A DNA stretch of 61,075 nucleotides from an uncultured Lachnospiraceae bacterium (GTDB lineage: Bacteria; Bacillota; Clostridia; Lachnospirales; Lachnospiraceae). Under the pieces are notes generated by a model. That model was not told the DNA's origin and searched no databases. It saw nothing but the letters and a program-made list of their open reading frames with translations. Below are positions 6,752 to 15,775 of the stretch, piece after piece. The stretch covers positions 1 to 61,075 of the forward strand of contig CAKRFY010000015.1 of the NCBI GenBank assembly GCA_934320895.1, written 5' to 3'. How positions within the stretch are numbered: position 1 is the stretch's first letter; every line of letters starts with the position of its first letter. The position numbers were made by a program, and so were the translations under genes.

Positions 6752-8500
6752 CTATTTCACCCCCTGTTCTCTCATTTTAGCTGCCATCGGATACTGGTGA
6801 TAATAAACAGTCGCATAATATCCGTTTTTCGCAACAAGCTCCTCATGTGTTCCCTGCTCGATAATCCTGCCTTGATCAAGCACGAGTATCTTGTCAGCAT
6901 CTTTAATAGAAGAAATTCTATATGCGATTATAAATGTCGTACAGGCATGATTTATATTTTCAAGCTGTCTCTGAATATAACTCTCCGTTTCCATGTCAAC
7001 AGCCGATGTTGTATCATCAAGAATAAGGATTGCCGGATCTTTAAGTAATGCTCTGGCAAGTGAAATTCTCTGTTTCTGACCGCCTGAAAGACCAACACCA
7101 CGTTCACCTACGATAGTGTCATATCCATCAGGAAGATTTTTGATAAACAGGTTGGCATCTGCCATCTTTGCCACACGCTTTACATCTTCAAAGCTGCAAT
7201 CCGGTCTTCCGTATGCGATATTTCCCTCAATCGTATCTGAAAAAAGAAATACATCCTGCATCGCAATACCGATATTTTCCCTAAGTTCATACATATCTAT
7301 GTCTTTAACATTTACACCGTCAACATAGACACTTCCCTCTGTCGCGTCAAAAAAACGACACAAAAGGTTCATAACCGTAGACTTTCCTGCACCTGTAGTT
7401 CCGATTATTCCAACAGTCTCACCTTTCTTAACTTCAAAATTTATATCATGAAGAATATCCTCATCATCCGCCTGATATGAAACATGCTCAAATTTGACAT
7501 TTCCATCAAGTTTCTTGCGGTGTACAGGATTAATCGGTTTCTTAACATCAGGCTCAGCAACATATGTATTGTAGATTTTTTCAACCGAAGTCGTAAATCT
7601 CTGCATATCATTGATAAGCCAGCCTGCCATACGAAGCGGCATTGTGAGCATCCAGAGATAACCGTTCACTGCAACAAGGTCACCCATTGTCATCTGTCCG
7701 TTCACAACCATGATACCACCGACAAGCATGAGTACCAATGTAAGAAGATTTGAAAAAAGTTCAAAAAGTGGCACATATTTTTTCCATACATTCGCCGCAC
7801 CAAGTTCAGAATCCCTGTATTTGTCATTCTCAACGGCAAACTTTTCCATCTCATAATCTTCTTTAGCGAAAGCCTTAACAACTCTGTTTCCACTTACATT
7901 TTCCTGTACAAAAGTATTAAGACTTGAAAAAGCGTTACGGCAGTTTCTAAAAGCCGGCTTTACACTTTTTGCCTGAAAATATGTAGTAAGCGCTGTGAGT
8001 GGAAGTACAAGTACCATACATAGCGCCATCTTTACATTAGTCGCAAAAATCATGATAAGAGCTATTACAAAATATAAAATATATTCATATGTAACATATA
8101 TCACATATGCCACAAAGTGCCTGATAGCATCCATATCACCTGTCTGGCGACTCATAAGGTCACCTGTTCTGTTCTTATTATAAAATGCAAAATCCTCCTG
8201 AAGAAGTTTTCTATAAACAGTATCACGCATACTATAAAGAACATTCTGTGAACTTGTTTCAAAAAGCACCTGTGAGAAAAACCTGCATATTCCTCTTATT
8301 ATAATAGTTACAATAAGTATGATAATAAGATTCTTAAGCATACCATACTGTTGGTGTTCAATAACCCTGTCAACAATAAGTTTTGAAACATACGGACTAA
8401 CTAAAGCACAGGCTGCAACAATAGTAGTCAATACTATACCCCAAAACATACGCCAGCGGTATTTCTTCAAAAACGAATAAAACCATTTCATAGGTGTCAT
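6752..8500 (-). CDS. Heterodimeric ABC exporter subunit, degenerate-site half
   Basis: The 582-residue half-transporter has six membrane helices and an ATPase domain with intact Walker A (GTTGAGKST) and intact LSGGQ, but Walker B reads ILILDDTTS (Asp in place of catalytic Glu) and the H-loop reads IAYRIS (Tyr in place of His). These changes mark the non-hydrolysing site of heterodimeric exporters. It is the first gene of the two-gene operon. A divergently oriented AraC regulator starts 287 bp away and is a likely controller. An extended -10 (TGCTATACT, minus strand, around 8535-8545) is a candidate promoter. Confidence 0.92.
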   Translation of the reverse strand: MTPMKWFYSFLKKYRWRMFWGIVLTTIVAACALVSPYVSKLIVDRVIEHQQYGMLKNLIIILIVTIIIRGICRFFSQVLFETSSQNVLYSMRDTVYRKLLQEDFAFYNKNRTGDLMSRQTGDMDAIRHFVAYVIYVTYEYILYFVIALIMIFATNVKMALCMVLVLPLTALTTYFQAKSVKPAFRNCRNAFSSLNTFVQENVSGNRVVKAFAKEDYEMEKFAVENDKYRDSELGAANVWKKYVPLFELFSNLLTLVLMLVGGIMVVNGQMTMGDLVAVNGYLWMLTMPLRMAGWLINDMQRFTTSVEKIYNTYVAEPDVKKPINPVHRKKLDGNVKFEHVSYQADDEDILHDINFEVKKGETVGIIGTTGAGKSTVMNLLCRFFDATEGSVYVDGVNVKDIDMYELRENIGIAMQDVFLFSDTIEGNIAYGRPDCSFEDVKRVAKMADANLFIKNLPDGYDTIVGERGVGLSGGQKQRISLARALLKDPAILILDDTTSAVDMETESYIQRQLENINHACTTFIIAYRISSIKDADKILVLDQGRIIEQGTHEELVAKNGYYATVYYHQYPMAAKMREQGVK

Positions 8501-8786
8501 TTTTATTCTCCTCCTTTTCTCTTACGAAAGTTTTTACAGTATAGCACAGCAAATATGTATATAATATAATAAACACACAAAAAAATTGTATAAACCTATC
8601 ATATATGCAAATCATATAATACTATTTTGAGTCGTAAAAACACTATTTTGCTTTATTTTCGCTTTCTTTTTTGCAAATTTATATTATTGAAAAAATCGTT
8701 TATATATTATATAATATTTTCAAACAAAATTAGTGTTACCTAACTTTTGCCCCCAACATCCTATCAGCCAAGAACGGAGAATTAAT
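8501..8786. promoter_or_regulatory. Divergent intergenic control region of the exporter operon and AraC gene
   Basis: This 286-bp AT-rich region holds both promoters. On the minus strand an extended -10 (TGCTATACT) lies about 40 bp before the exporter start. Plus-strand -10-like sequences (TATAATAT) occur around 8713-8720. No riboswitch-like fold was recognised. Confidence 0.45.
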
Positions 8787-9818
8787 ATGGAAAAAAACAT
8801 TAAAAATCTTTATGAATACTGTGACGGACTAAATTCACCTATAGAAGCCTTTGTGCATACCTCTATACCAGACAATTTCCCAATACTACCGCACTGGCAC
8901 TATTTTTTTGAAATTATCCATATATTAAACGGAAATGTAGAAGTTATCTGCGACGAAAATATTTATAATCTCTCTCCTGGTGACCTTATAATTTTCTGTC
9001 CAAAACATATTCATTCAATTTATGAAACACCAACAGAAAATATCTCAGCAAATGGACTTTCATCAGAAAAAAAAGCATGTTTAAATCCAACTTTCTCCGA
9101 TGAAATTCATCCAAAAATTGACAAAAAACATGGCTCTATCCAGCCTGTTCCAAACAAAACTGTGCTATCCGAAAGCTGTGATATTCGCTATCAGGTAATA
9201 AAATTTGACCTTAATTTCCTGCACATATCGGGTAACTACAAATCAAGATTTTCAAATATGCTAAATATTGCATACGAAAAAAATCCCGAAAATATCTTTT
9301 TCTCAAAAGAAGATTTAAAAAACTACGAAGTTTACGATATTTTCGAACAATGTATTGAAGAATTAAAAACAAGACAATATGGATACGATACGATGATAGG
9401 CTCAAATGTGGCAAATCTGCTCACACACTTGAGCCGCATATGGATATCAAAAGGAATAAATATCGACGAAAAAGTGCTTTCTGTATCTGCACCAGATAAT
9501 CCTTTTGACAATATAACAGAATATATAGACAAACATTATAATGAACAGTTACAGGTAAAAGAACTAGCCAAAATGTGCAATATGAGCTATTCAAACTTTG
9601 CCCGTTCATTCAGACAACTCTACAACAAGTCATGCAAAGAATATATAGAATTTATACGCCTTAACCGTGTCGCTGACCTGCTTATCTTTACCAAACTTGA
9701 CTTAAATTATATAAGCCAGGAAACAGGTTTTTCAGATTGCAGCCACCTGATACGCTCATTCAAGCAATGGAAAGGGATGACACCAAAGGTTTGGAGACGG
9801 AAATATGGAAATTCGTGA
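8787..9818 (+). CDS. AraC-family transcriptional regulator with N-terminal cupin
   Basis: The protein of 343 residues has a cupin-like ligand domain (HWHYFFEIIHILNGNVEVIC, LSPGDLIIFCPKHIHSI) and a C-terminal AraC double helix-turn-helix (IDKHYNEQLQVKELAKMCNM, FRQLYNKSCKEYIEFIRLNR, ISQETGFSDCSHLIRSFKQW). The open frame extends upstream, but the ATG at 8787 has a GGAG ribosome site and gives a normal start. An unusual low-complexity insertion (about residues 95-140) separates the cupin from its last strand. It is transcribed away from the ABC exporter genes, which it probably controls. Confidence 0.9.
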   Translation: MEKNIKNLYEYCDGLNSPIEAFVHTSIPDNFPILPHWHYFFEIIHILNGNVEVICDENIYNLSPGDLIIFCPKHIHSIYETPTENISANGLSSEKKACLNPTFSDEIHPKIDKKHGSIQPVPNKTVLSESCDIRYQVIKFDLNFLHISGNYKSRFSNMLNIAYEKNPENIFFSKEDLKNYEVYDIFEQCIEELKTRQYGYDTMIGSNVANLLTHLSRIWISKGINIDEKVLSVSAPDNPFDNITEYIDKHYNEQLQVKELAKMCNMSYSNFARSFRQLYNKSCKEYIEFIRLNRVADLLIFTKLDLNYISQETGFSDCSHLIRSFKQWKGMTPKVWRRKYGNS

Positions 9819-9857
9819 AAGAATTTCTATTATCTTCAAATTGACAATAATTTTTCA

Positions 9858-11099
9858 TTAAAAGTTTTGTATTATTTTAAATCGACTATGCTTTAAAAAT
9901 TTATTTACATATGAACTTCCCTGTCCAAAATCAATATTTTGTTTTATATCATGCATTCCTTGTGAATTTCCTGAAATCATCAAAGTCATATCGGATATAT
10001 TATCCCAGCCATATTGACAGATTTCTGTAATTTGATCGCATATAGATGACACAACACCTTCCCTAAAATCAATAGGTATATCTTCATCTTTCCAAACCGC
10101 ATTTTTAATTAAAACTTTTATATCTTTACCATCAGGTGTATAATATGTTCCATTTGCAGGTTCCAACTCGTTTAATTTATATCCAGTATATTCATAAACA
10201 TCCAGAAAAGTCCGATGCTTTTGATAACTTAATAAGTTGGTCTGACTGCTTTTTGCCTCGTCTCTAGTAGAACAATAATAAATATGACTCCAAAGATTTT
10301 TACCATTATCTCCGACATTAAGTGCCTGTTCCATAGCATGCTTTTTATCCTCATTTACTCCTTCAACAGAAATATAATAGTCATACGGATTTACAGACAA
10401 ATAATAATTTTCTCCATCTTTTAATTCAATATTATTTTTCTGAAAAATATTATTAATTTGATTATTTAGCATCTGTCTGTCAAAAGACACTTCAGAACAT
10501 ACCTCTTCCTGATACGACAGCTTAATATTGTTAATTCTAAAAAAAGAATCCTTAAAATCCAAACTTTGTGTTGTTCCTCTTTTTAAAACAGACATTTCAT
10601 TGCGATAACCAATTTCCCTTTCTTCTTCTGTTAAATCAGATGCAAACCAGTCACAAGCCGGATTAAAATATTTCTGCTGTATATATTGTTCAGGGTTATC
10701 TTTCTGTTTTGCAATCTCCACTAATGAAGTGTACTTATCTGTTATGATTTGGTGATATACCTCACAATAATCTAAATATTTTGCTGAATTTTCAGGACTG
10801 CTTGTAATAGATTCTCCAGCATTTGCTATTGCAAGTGTATTATGCTCGATTGCTTCTTCAAAATAAGAATCAATGTTAATACTTTTATCGATATTAATAT
10901 TTTTAGAGGTATTAGCAACTTTCTGTGTCCTCTGTGCTTTCTGTAATTGAACTGCCTCTTTACTAAGTGTTAATTCATCCTGCTTATATACTGTCGGCTT
11001 TGATTTCAACACATTTACATTTTGATTTTTATTTTTTACATTGTTTAGTAAAATATCTAACGTATACTGTTGCCACTTTAATTTCATTAAATTATTCAA
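9858..11099 (-). CDS. Conserved hypothetical protein, possibly DUF4885 family
   Basis: The protein of 413 residues has no signal peptide or membrane segment. Its N-terminal 100 residues are polar and Asn/Lys-rich; the C-terminal 200 include NLWSHIYYCSTRDEAKSSQ, FLDVYEYTGYKLNELE, DIPIDFREGVVSSICDQITE and MHDIKQNIDFGQGSSYVN. I believe this resembles DUF4885 proteins of Lachnospiraceae but cannot verify it; no function is known. The TTG at 11099 is chosen because AGGGGG lies seven bases before it; the ATG four codons later is too far from that site. A 13-bp inverted repeat surrounds its putative -10 box (11118-11162), so it is probably tightly regulated. It is convergent with the AraC gene. Confidence 0.6.
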   Translation of the reverse strand: MNNLMKLKWQQYTLDILLNNVKNKNQNVNVLKSKPTVYKQDELTLSKEAVQLQKAQRTQKVANTSKNINIDKSINIDSYFEEAIEHNTLAIANAGESITSSPENSAKYLDYCEVYHQIITDKYTSLVEIAKQKDNPEQYIQQKYFNPACDWFASDLTEEEREIGYRNEMSVLKRGTTQSLDFKDSFFRINNIKLSYQEEVCSEVSFDRQMLNNQINNIFQKNNIELKDGENYYLSVNPYDYYISVEGVNEDKKHAMEQALNVGDNGKNLWSHIYYCSTRDEAKSSQTNLLSYQKHRTFLDVYEYTGYKLNELEPANGTYYTPDGKDIKVLIKNAVWKDEDIPIDFREGVVSSICDQITEICQYGWDNISDMTLMISGNSQGMHDIKQNIDFGQGSSYVNKFLKHSRFKIIQNF

Positions 11100-11117
11100 A
11101 ACTTTACCCCCTAAATT

Positions 11118-11162
11118 TCTATGTGCAAATATTATTATATAATTTCAACATTTGCACATAGA
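11118..11162 (-). promoter_or_regulatory. Inverted-repeat operator around the promoter of the hypothetical gene
   Basis: TCTATGTGCAAAT (11118-11130) and ATTTGCACATAGA (11150-11162) are a perfect 13-bp inverted repeat with a 19-bp spacer. On the minus strand the spacer holds TATAAT (11139-11134), so the repeat arms overlap the -35 zone and the start of transcription. This suits a dimeric regulator. The half-site ATGTGCAAA also occurs at the agrA -35 region (3267-3275). Confidence 0.55.
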
Positions 11163-11254
11163 CTATTTTTACCGTAACTATTATTAATACTATAAACTTA
11201 TTTTCATACTAATATAAATATTTTTAATAATACGTATTAAATATATTTATATAT

Positions 11255-11461
11255 CTATTTATACAATTCATAATTTGTATTAGCTAAATCATATTTCCAA
11301 TCTATAATAAAAGAAACATTCCTCATAGTTGAAGAAGCTGGCGATAAAACATTATAGCAATATTGCCATTGTTGTCTAACTGAAATATTATCGGATAACG
11401 AAATTCCAAATGAACCATTTGATGAACTTGCAGCTAATGCCGTAAACCATCTTCCTTTCAA
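11255..11461 (-). pseudogene. Possible protein remnant of 60-70 residues
   Basis: A minus-strand frame encodes GRWFTALAASSSNGSFGISL, then DNISVRQQWQYCYNVLSP and ends IIDWKYDLANTNYELYK. Composition is protein-like (Gly/Ser/Trp-rich, like the end of a secreted protein), but the only start is TTG without a proper ribosome site, and the frame is closed by a stop eight codons upstream. It may be the tail of a decayed gene next to the second agr-like pair. I do not recognise the family. Confidence 0.25.
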
Positions 11462-11524
11462 TCTCCATATCCCATATAGTTTCTATACACATTATCGCCC
11501 ATTTATTTATACAAATTCAGCCTG

Positions 11525-11557
11525 ATTGCAGAATTAAGAATCTAATTGCAGAATTAA
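11525..11557. repeat. 13-bp tandem direct repeat
   Basis: ATTGCAGAATTAA occurs at 11525-11537 and 11545-11557, 20 bp apart, just beyond the terminator of the second agr-like pair. Function unknown. Confidence 0.6.
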
Positions 11558-11582
11558 AAAAATGCTTCCATTCCGGAAGCAT
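11556..11582 (-). terminator. Rho-independent terminator of the second agr-like operon
   Basis: On the minus strand ATGCTTCC-GGAAT-GGAAGCAT is followed by seven T residues, 15 bp past the kinase stop codon. Confidence 0.9.
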
Positions 11583-11596
11583 ATAATATTATAAAG

Positions 11597-12886
11597 TTAT
11601 TCTGAGAGATATACTACAAAATAAAATTGTTCTTTATCATAACGTATTGCACATGTTCCATGATATTTGTCTACAATATCTTTCACATTCTCTATTCCCA
11701 TTCCATGAAAAGGTTCTTTTTTTGTTGTAATATATTTGCCATTTACAAAATGAGGAATTTTTTGAAAAGTATTACTAACTGAAAATATAACTTTTTTATT
11801 TTCTTTTATAGCTTTTACTCTGATTATCTTTTTCCCCGTACATTTTTCACATGCCTCAATCGCATTGTTCAGCATATTTGTAAGAATCACAACAATATCT
11901 TGATCTTCCATATTTAATTGAGACAAATCATTAACTTTCAATACAAATACAATTCCTTTTTCTCTCGCTTCCTGATATTTCGTATTTAAAATAGCGTTTA
12001 TTATAACATGGTTTGTATCAATAATATCAACTCTATTGGCAATTTCATCATTGTATTTGTTCAACATAATTTTCAATTTTTCTACTTCATTCTGTTTTAA
12101 CAACGATGAAATAATCATTAATTCATTTTTATATTCATGCTCTCTTTTTTTCTGCTGGTCAAAATTTTCTGAAATTTGTCGATAAATTTCAGTTTGACTT
12201 TTTGCTCGTTCCACAGATAACCGTTCTTTTCTGATTTTTACTTCTCGTTCAATCGCACCCCAAAGAAGATAAAATGTGAAAATATTTAAAATCAACATTC
12301 CAAATGCCAGACAGATAAGAGTGTTTATTTGTTTTTTATTACTTAATCCATTAAAATTTATTAACATCGCCATAATAGCTAAAATTGTAAAAATTGGAAA
12401 TAAAGAAAATTTTATCCATTCAATATCGGTAATTTTCTCTTTCTCTTCCTGTACAAAATAATGACGCAACACAATAATTACACCAAACACCAAAAGCTGG
12501 CTAAGTGTCCCCATTAAAAATTTTAACATTCTTGTTTCAATCAAAGTGATAATTATTAATTTCTGTAATGCCATCCATGCAAAATAATCAGCAGCAAAGC
12601 ACAACCCCTGATAAAATAAAATAATCAAGCTACACTTTAGAAAACGAAGCCGATAAAATCTCCACATCATAGTTGTTCCTAATAAAATAACTATAATTTG
12701 CTTTACTAAAAAATGATCTGCAAAAAAGACAGAAACAAGATAATCCAAAATGGTAAGAATTAAAATTAATATACACATCATCCAGATTAAAGTCTCACTT
12801 TTTCTTTTGGCAAACGATTCTACAAACATTTTACAAAGAATAACATACAAAAAAGTATAAATAATTTCAGCAAAATATGTTTCCAT
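11597..12886 (-). CDS. AgrC-like GHKL sensor histidine kinase (second locus)
   Basis: The protein of 429 residues has about six membrane segments in residues 5-215, a coiled linker, phosphoacceptor helix REHEYKNE (His250), N-box TNMLNNAIEACEKCTG (about 335) and G-box FHGMGIENV (about 400). Layout and length match the kinase at 1076-2371, although the membrane halves differ, suggesting a different signal. Its ATG overlaps the regulator's stop by one base (TAATG), so the pair is coupled. No AgrB or peptide gene is nearby, so it may listen to another peptide source or to the locus at 1-4 kb. Confidence 0.88.
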   Translation of the reverse strand: METYFAEIIYTFLYVILCKMFVESFAKRKSETLIWMMCILILILTILDYLVSVFFADHFLVKQIIVILLGTTMMWRFYRLRFLKCSLIILFYQGLCFAADYFAWMALQKLIIITLIETRMLKFLMGTLSQLLVFGVIIVLRHYFVQEEKEKITDIEWIKFSLFPIFTILAIMAMLINFNGLSNKKQINTLICLAFGMLILNIFTFYLLWGAIEREVKIRKERLSVERAKSQTEIYRQISENFDQQKKREHEYKNELMIISSLLKQNEVEKLKIMLNKYNDEIANRVDIIDTNHVIINAILNTKYQEAREKGIVFVLKVNDLSQLNMEDQDIVVILTNMLNNAIEACEKCTGKKIIRVKAIKENKKVIFSVSNTFQKIPHFVNGKYITTKKEPFHGMGIENVKDIVDKYHGTCAIRYDKEQFYFVVYLSE

Positions 12887-13623
12887 TATACTTCTCCCTG
12901 ATAAAAAATGAATTGTTCTCTAGCATCAAGATATCTAGACTGTGAGACACTAAGATATGATGTATAACATACATTTTCTGTTAATTTTACATTATATCGC
13001 TTTATTTCCTCAACATATTTCAAATTAACCAAATAACTTTTATGAATACGACAAAAATTATAATAATTGAGTCTTTTCTCTAACACATCCAGTTTTTCAT
13101 ATATAGTATATCTTTCTTTGTATTTTTCTACTAAATGAAAAGTCAATTTATGCAAATTACTCTCTATATAAACAATATCGTCTAGACTAATCGTCATATC
13201 ACCTTCTAAAAAAGCAAATGTTTCTCTGTTTTCCTGATAATTCATTCGCCGGATAATACTATCAAAACATTCCTCTAAAGATGCCTCCAAGCAATCACTT
13301 TCCTTCAAAAGATACCTAACTGCATCTACCTTATATCCTTCTATAGCATATGAAATAAATGCAGTAACAAACACAATATATGCGTCACTACCAGATTCTC
13401 TAATTTTTCTAGCCGTTTCTATACCATTTAGCTCATCCATATTAATATCTAAAAAAATAATATCAAAATTTTCGATAACATTGCCTCGTTTTAACAACTC
13501 TATGCCAGACGAAAATGTATCCACGCAATATTGGTATGCATGCTTTTCCATATATGCTGATATTAATTTTTGTTCCAAAAACAAAAAACCATCTTCATCA
13601 TCACATACTGCAATATAAATCAT
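12886..13623 (-). CDS. LytTR-family response regulator (second locus)
   Basis: The protein of 245 residues has a receiver domain (CDDE at 7-10, phosphoacceptor Asp59 in IIFLDINMDELNG, YLLKES with the conserved Lys) and a LytTR domain (NFCRIHKSYLVNLKYVEEI). AAAGGGGAAAACAG precedes the ATG. It is coupled to the downstream kinase gene. It is clearly paralogous to the regulator at 2380-3096. The TGAACAA half-sites upstream (minus strand near 13763 and 13681) may be its targets. Confidence 0.9.
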   Translation of the reverse strand: MIYIAVCDDEDGFLFLEQKLISAYMEKHAYQYCVDTFSSGIELLKRGNVIENFDIIFLDINMDELNGIETARKIRESGSDAYIVFVTAFISYAIEGYKVDAVRYLLKESDCLEASLEECFDSIIRRMNYQENRETFAFLEGDMTISLDDIVYIESNLHKLTFHLVEKYKERYTIYEKLDVLEKRLNYYNFCRIHKSYLVNLKYVEEIKRYNVKLTENVCYTSYLSVSQSRYLDAREQFIFYQGEV

Positions 13624-13919
13624 AAACCCTGTTTTCCCCTTTTATATTCTAAACACTACATATATCGACATATTGTTCAATAATGATAACCGCTTTTTAC
13701 TTTAACAACAAGTTATGTTACAATAAAATATAATTTGACAACTAATGCGCTGATGTTGTTCACACATACAGTGTGATTAGTATAATTCACTTAAAATAGT
13801 AACGCTAATACCAATCTTGCAAATGAACAAGCACATTGTCATTTGCACAAATGTATGCATTGCAACTATTTTATATATTTCAAACACATATAATAGGAAA
13901 TGAGGAATAAAGAAATATC
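13624..13919. promoter_or_regulatory. Divergent region between the second agr-like pair and the DUF5662 gene
   Basis: The region contains an inverted repeat TTGCAAATG (13817-13825)/CATTTGCAC (13840-13848), a TCACAC-ATACAG-TGTGA palindrome near 13760-13776, and on the plus strand an extended -10 TTAGTATAAT (13777-13786). On the minus strand a 27-codon frame (about 13860-13777) lacks a ribosome site and is not called. No AgrD-like peptide was found. Confidence 0.45.
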
Positions 13920-14480
13920 ATGAACTACTTAAAAAATTTTTACGGTCATCTTAGCACAATTCTTCACCACAAAAATCTTGTAAGACATTACTGCTTTAAA
14001 GCCGGTCTTTACAAACAGGGAATCATGCATGACTGGTCTAAATATAATCCTATAGAATTTTTTGCAGGTGTAAAATATTATCAGGGCGGCAAACGAAGCC
14101 CGAACTTTGCCGAAAAAGAAGATAAAAAATACTCTTCCGCATGGCTTCACCACAAAGGACGCAACAAACATCATTTTGAATACTGGATAGATTTTGCAAT
14201 AAATCCAAGAGACGGACTTTCTGGTATGCCTATGCCTACAAGATATGTACTTGAGATGTTCTGCGATAGGATTTCAGCAAGTAAAAACTATAACCGTGAC
14301 ACCTATAATGATTCTTTTCCATTGGCATACTACAACAAAAACAAAGATTATTATGTACTGCATCCTGACACACGGGCATTACTTGAAAAACTACTGACTA
14401 TGCTTGCTGATGAAGGCGAAGAAACAACCTTTAAATATATCAGGGATAATATTGACTGGAAGAAATCGAATAAATATTGA
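13920..14480 (+). CDS. DUF5662 family protein
   Basis: The protein of 186 residues has the features of DUF5662 proteins common in Firmicutes: GIMHDWSKYNPIEFFAGVKYY near the start, SSAWLHHKGRNKHHFEYW in the middle and MPTRYVLEMFCDRISASKNY followed by a helical end. The conserved His/Asp residues (MHDWSKY, HHKGRNKHH) suggest a metal-binding helical fold, perhaps HD-like; activity is unknown. The last 75 codons are repeated almost exactly at 18254-18502, bounding a 4-kb accessory island, so this gene's 3' end marks the island's left boundary. Confidence 0.85.
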   Translation: MNYLKNFYGHLSTILHHKNLVRHYCFKAGLYKQGIMHDWSKYNPIEFFAGVKYYQGGKRSPNFAEKEDKKYSSAWLHHKGRNKHHFEYWIDFAINPRDGLSGMPMPTRYVLEMFCDRISASKNYNRDTYNDSFPLAYYNKNKDYYVLHPDTRALLEKLLTMLADEGEETTFKYIRDNIDWKKSNKY

Positions 14481-14497
14481 AATTAACATAGAAAAAA
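14249..14497 (+). repeat. 249-bp direct repeat, left copy (3' end of DUF5662 gene)
   Basis: It matches 18254-18502 at an offset of 4005 bp, including 17 bp past the stop codon. I count two differences, near 14267 and 14270, both synonymous in the reading frame. Confidence 0.95.
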
Positions 14498-14655
14498 ACA
14501 GAAATACTCCTTGGATACAAGTAAAAATATTAAAAGTAAAAAATTAAAATTTAGAAAAAAACGGTGAACAATAATTTATTAGTTTAAGGTGGATATATTA
14601 TTATCCACCTTATAAGCAAAAATCAAAGCATAAAGTCTGTCATGTCATCATTTTT

Positions 14656-15057
14656 CTATAACTCATCTTGAAGTGTTATCTTTTTATCTTCAAGATGCAA
14701 TATTTTAAAACTTTTATCTGATACATTTAAGCCATCACAATTTCTCAAGAAAAGCATATACTGATTAGAAAATTCAAAATTTATAAATCGCCTTATATCG
14801 TCATCAATTAAAATGTCTGCATTATCAATGACAACAAAGCACTCCTTACATTTTATCAAATTTTCTTTCATATTATCTGATTTGTAATTAAACAATTTTA
14901 TTGCATTATATTGATCTGTCAACTTAAGGTCTTCAAGAATTTCATATAATACTGTCTTTCCTGTTCCGTTATCCCCTCCAACAAGTGTTATCCTGTCATC
15001 GAAAAATAATTCATATATAAATGGATCTGCTCTAAATGAAATTTTTTTATAAATCAT
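14656..15057 (-). CDS. Small P-loop ATPase domain protein
   Basis: The protein of 133 residues is an isolated nucleotide-binding fold: Walker A GGDNGTGKT (about 29-37), a Walker-B-like strand CFVVIDNADIL (about 75-85), and little else. The ATG at 15057 is preferred over an upstream GTG because the GTG overlaps the AAAGGAG ribosome site. Similar short stand-alone ATP-binding proteins occur in Lachnospiraceae; function unknown. It lies within the accessory island, next to a half hsdS. Membership in a restriction or defence context is only positional. Confidence 0.6.
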   Translation of the reverse strand: MIYKKISFRADPFIYELFFDDRITLVGGDNGTGKTVLYEILEDLKLTDQYNAIKLFNYKSDNMKENLIKCKECFVVIDNADILIDDDIRRFINFEFSNQYMLFLRNCDGLNVSDKSFKILHLEDKKITLQDEL

Positions 15058-15250
15058 CTTTTCTGTCACTCCTTTTGAATTTTATGCCTACATTATTCAC
15101 AACCAACCCAAAAACCACTACCCTTAACTAAATATCTTTTCTATTTAGCCAAAAATAATATTTTACTTATGGCAAAATTTAAGTTTCTAATCTATTACTA
15201 ATGGTAAATGTAATGAATAACATTAGAACAATTATTATGTTTTATATTAA

Positions 15251-15775
15251 TTATCTACCTACATTTATAAGCTGCTCACAATATGGTAAAACTTCCTCTA
15301 TCTTGGCAACAATACGCTTCTGCTCCTCAAGTGGTGGGAGTGGTACTAAATAACTTTTCAGTTCAGCAAATGGCGGAATATTTTTAATAGCAGAACCCTT
15401 ACTGCTTTTTCTCGCAGTTTGTTTTAAAATAACATCAAAATATATTAGAAAATACTCCACATAAACGGACGGCATTAATTTCATTCTCATCAATGCTTGA
15501 TTTATTATACCTTGTTCAATTCCTTCCGGCATAATATAAGTCTCACCAATCGTACCAGCGCAACTGACGATTATATCTCCCGGTAAAAGTTCAAAACCCC
15601 TCATCTTGCTTTCAAAATAATCTCTAGTAATATAATAATCACCTAATGAAGCATCTTTCTGTATTGCATTTTTCTGTTCATAAACTTTGACTGTATTGTC
15701 TCCCTTAGGTACAAATATTGCCTTAGTTAACGCACTTCCAAAAGGACCTTTTTTATAACAATTAAACGCAAACAA
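15251..15775 (-). pseudogene. Type I restriction-modification specificity subunit (HsdS), C-terminal half only
   Basis: The 174-residue frame covers one target-recognition domain (GPFGSALTKAIFVPKGDN, YYITRDYFESKMRGFELLPG, DIIVSCAGTIGETYI, INQALMRMKL) and a conserved coiled end (PLPPLEEQKRIVAKIEEVLP). A complete HsdS has two such halves and about 400 residues; here the N-terminal half and the start of the recognition domain are missing and no hsdM or hsdR is in the window. Such orphan halves can serve as donors in hsdS recombination. As it stands it is probably inactive. Confidence 0.8.

Noticed and set aside
13777..13860. 27-codon minus-strand frame with MTMCLFICKIG as a quorum peptide
   Set aside because: No ribosome site and no processing-type C-terminal tail.
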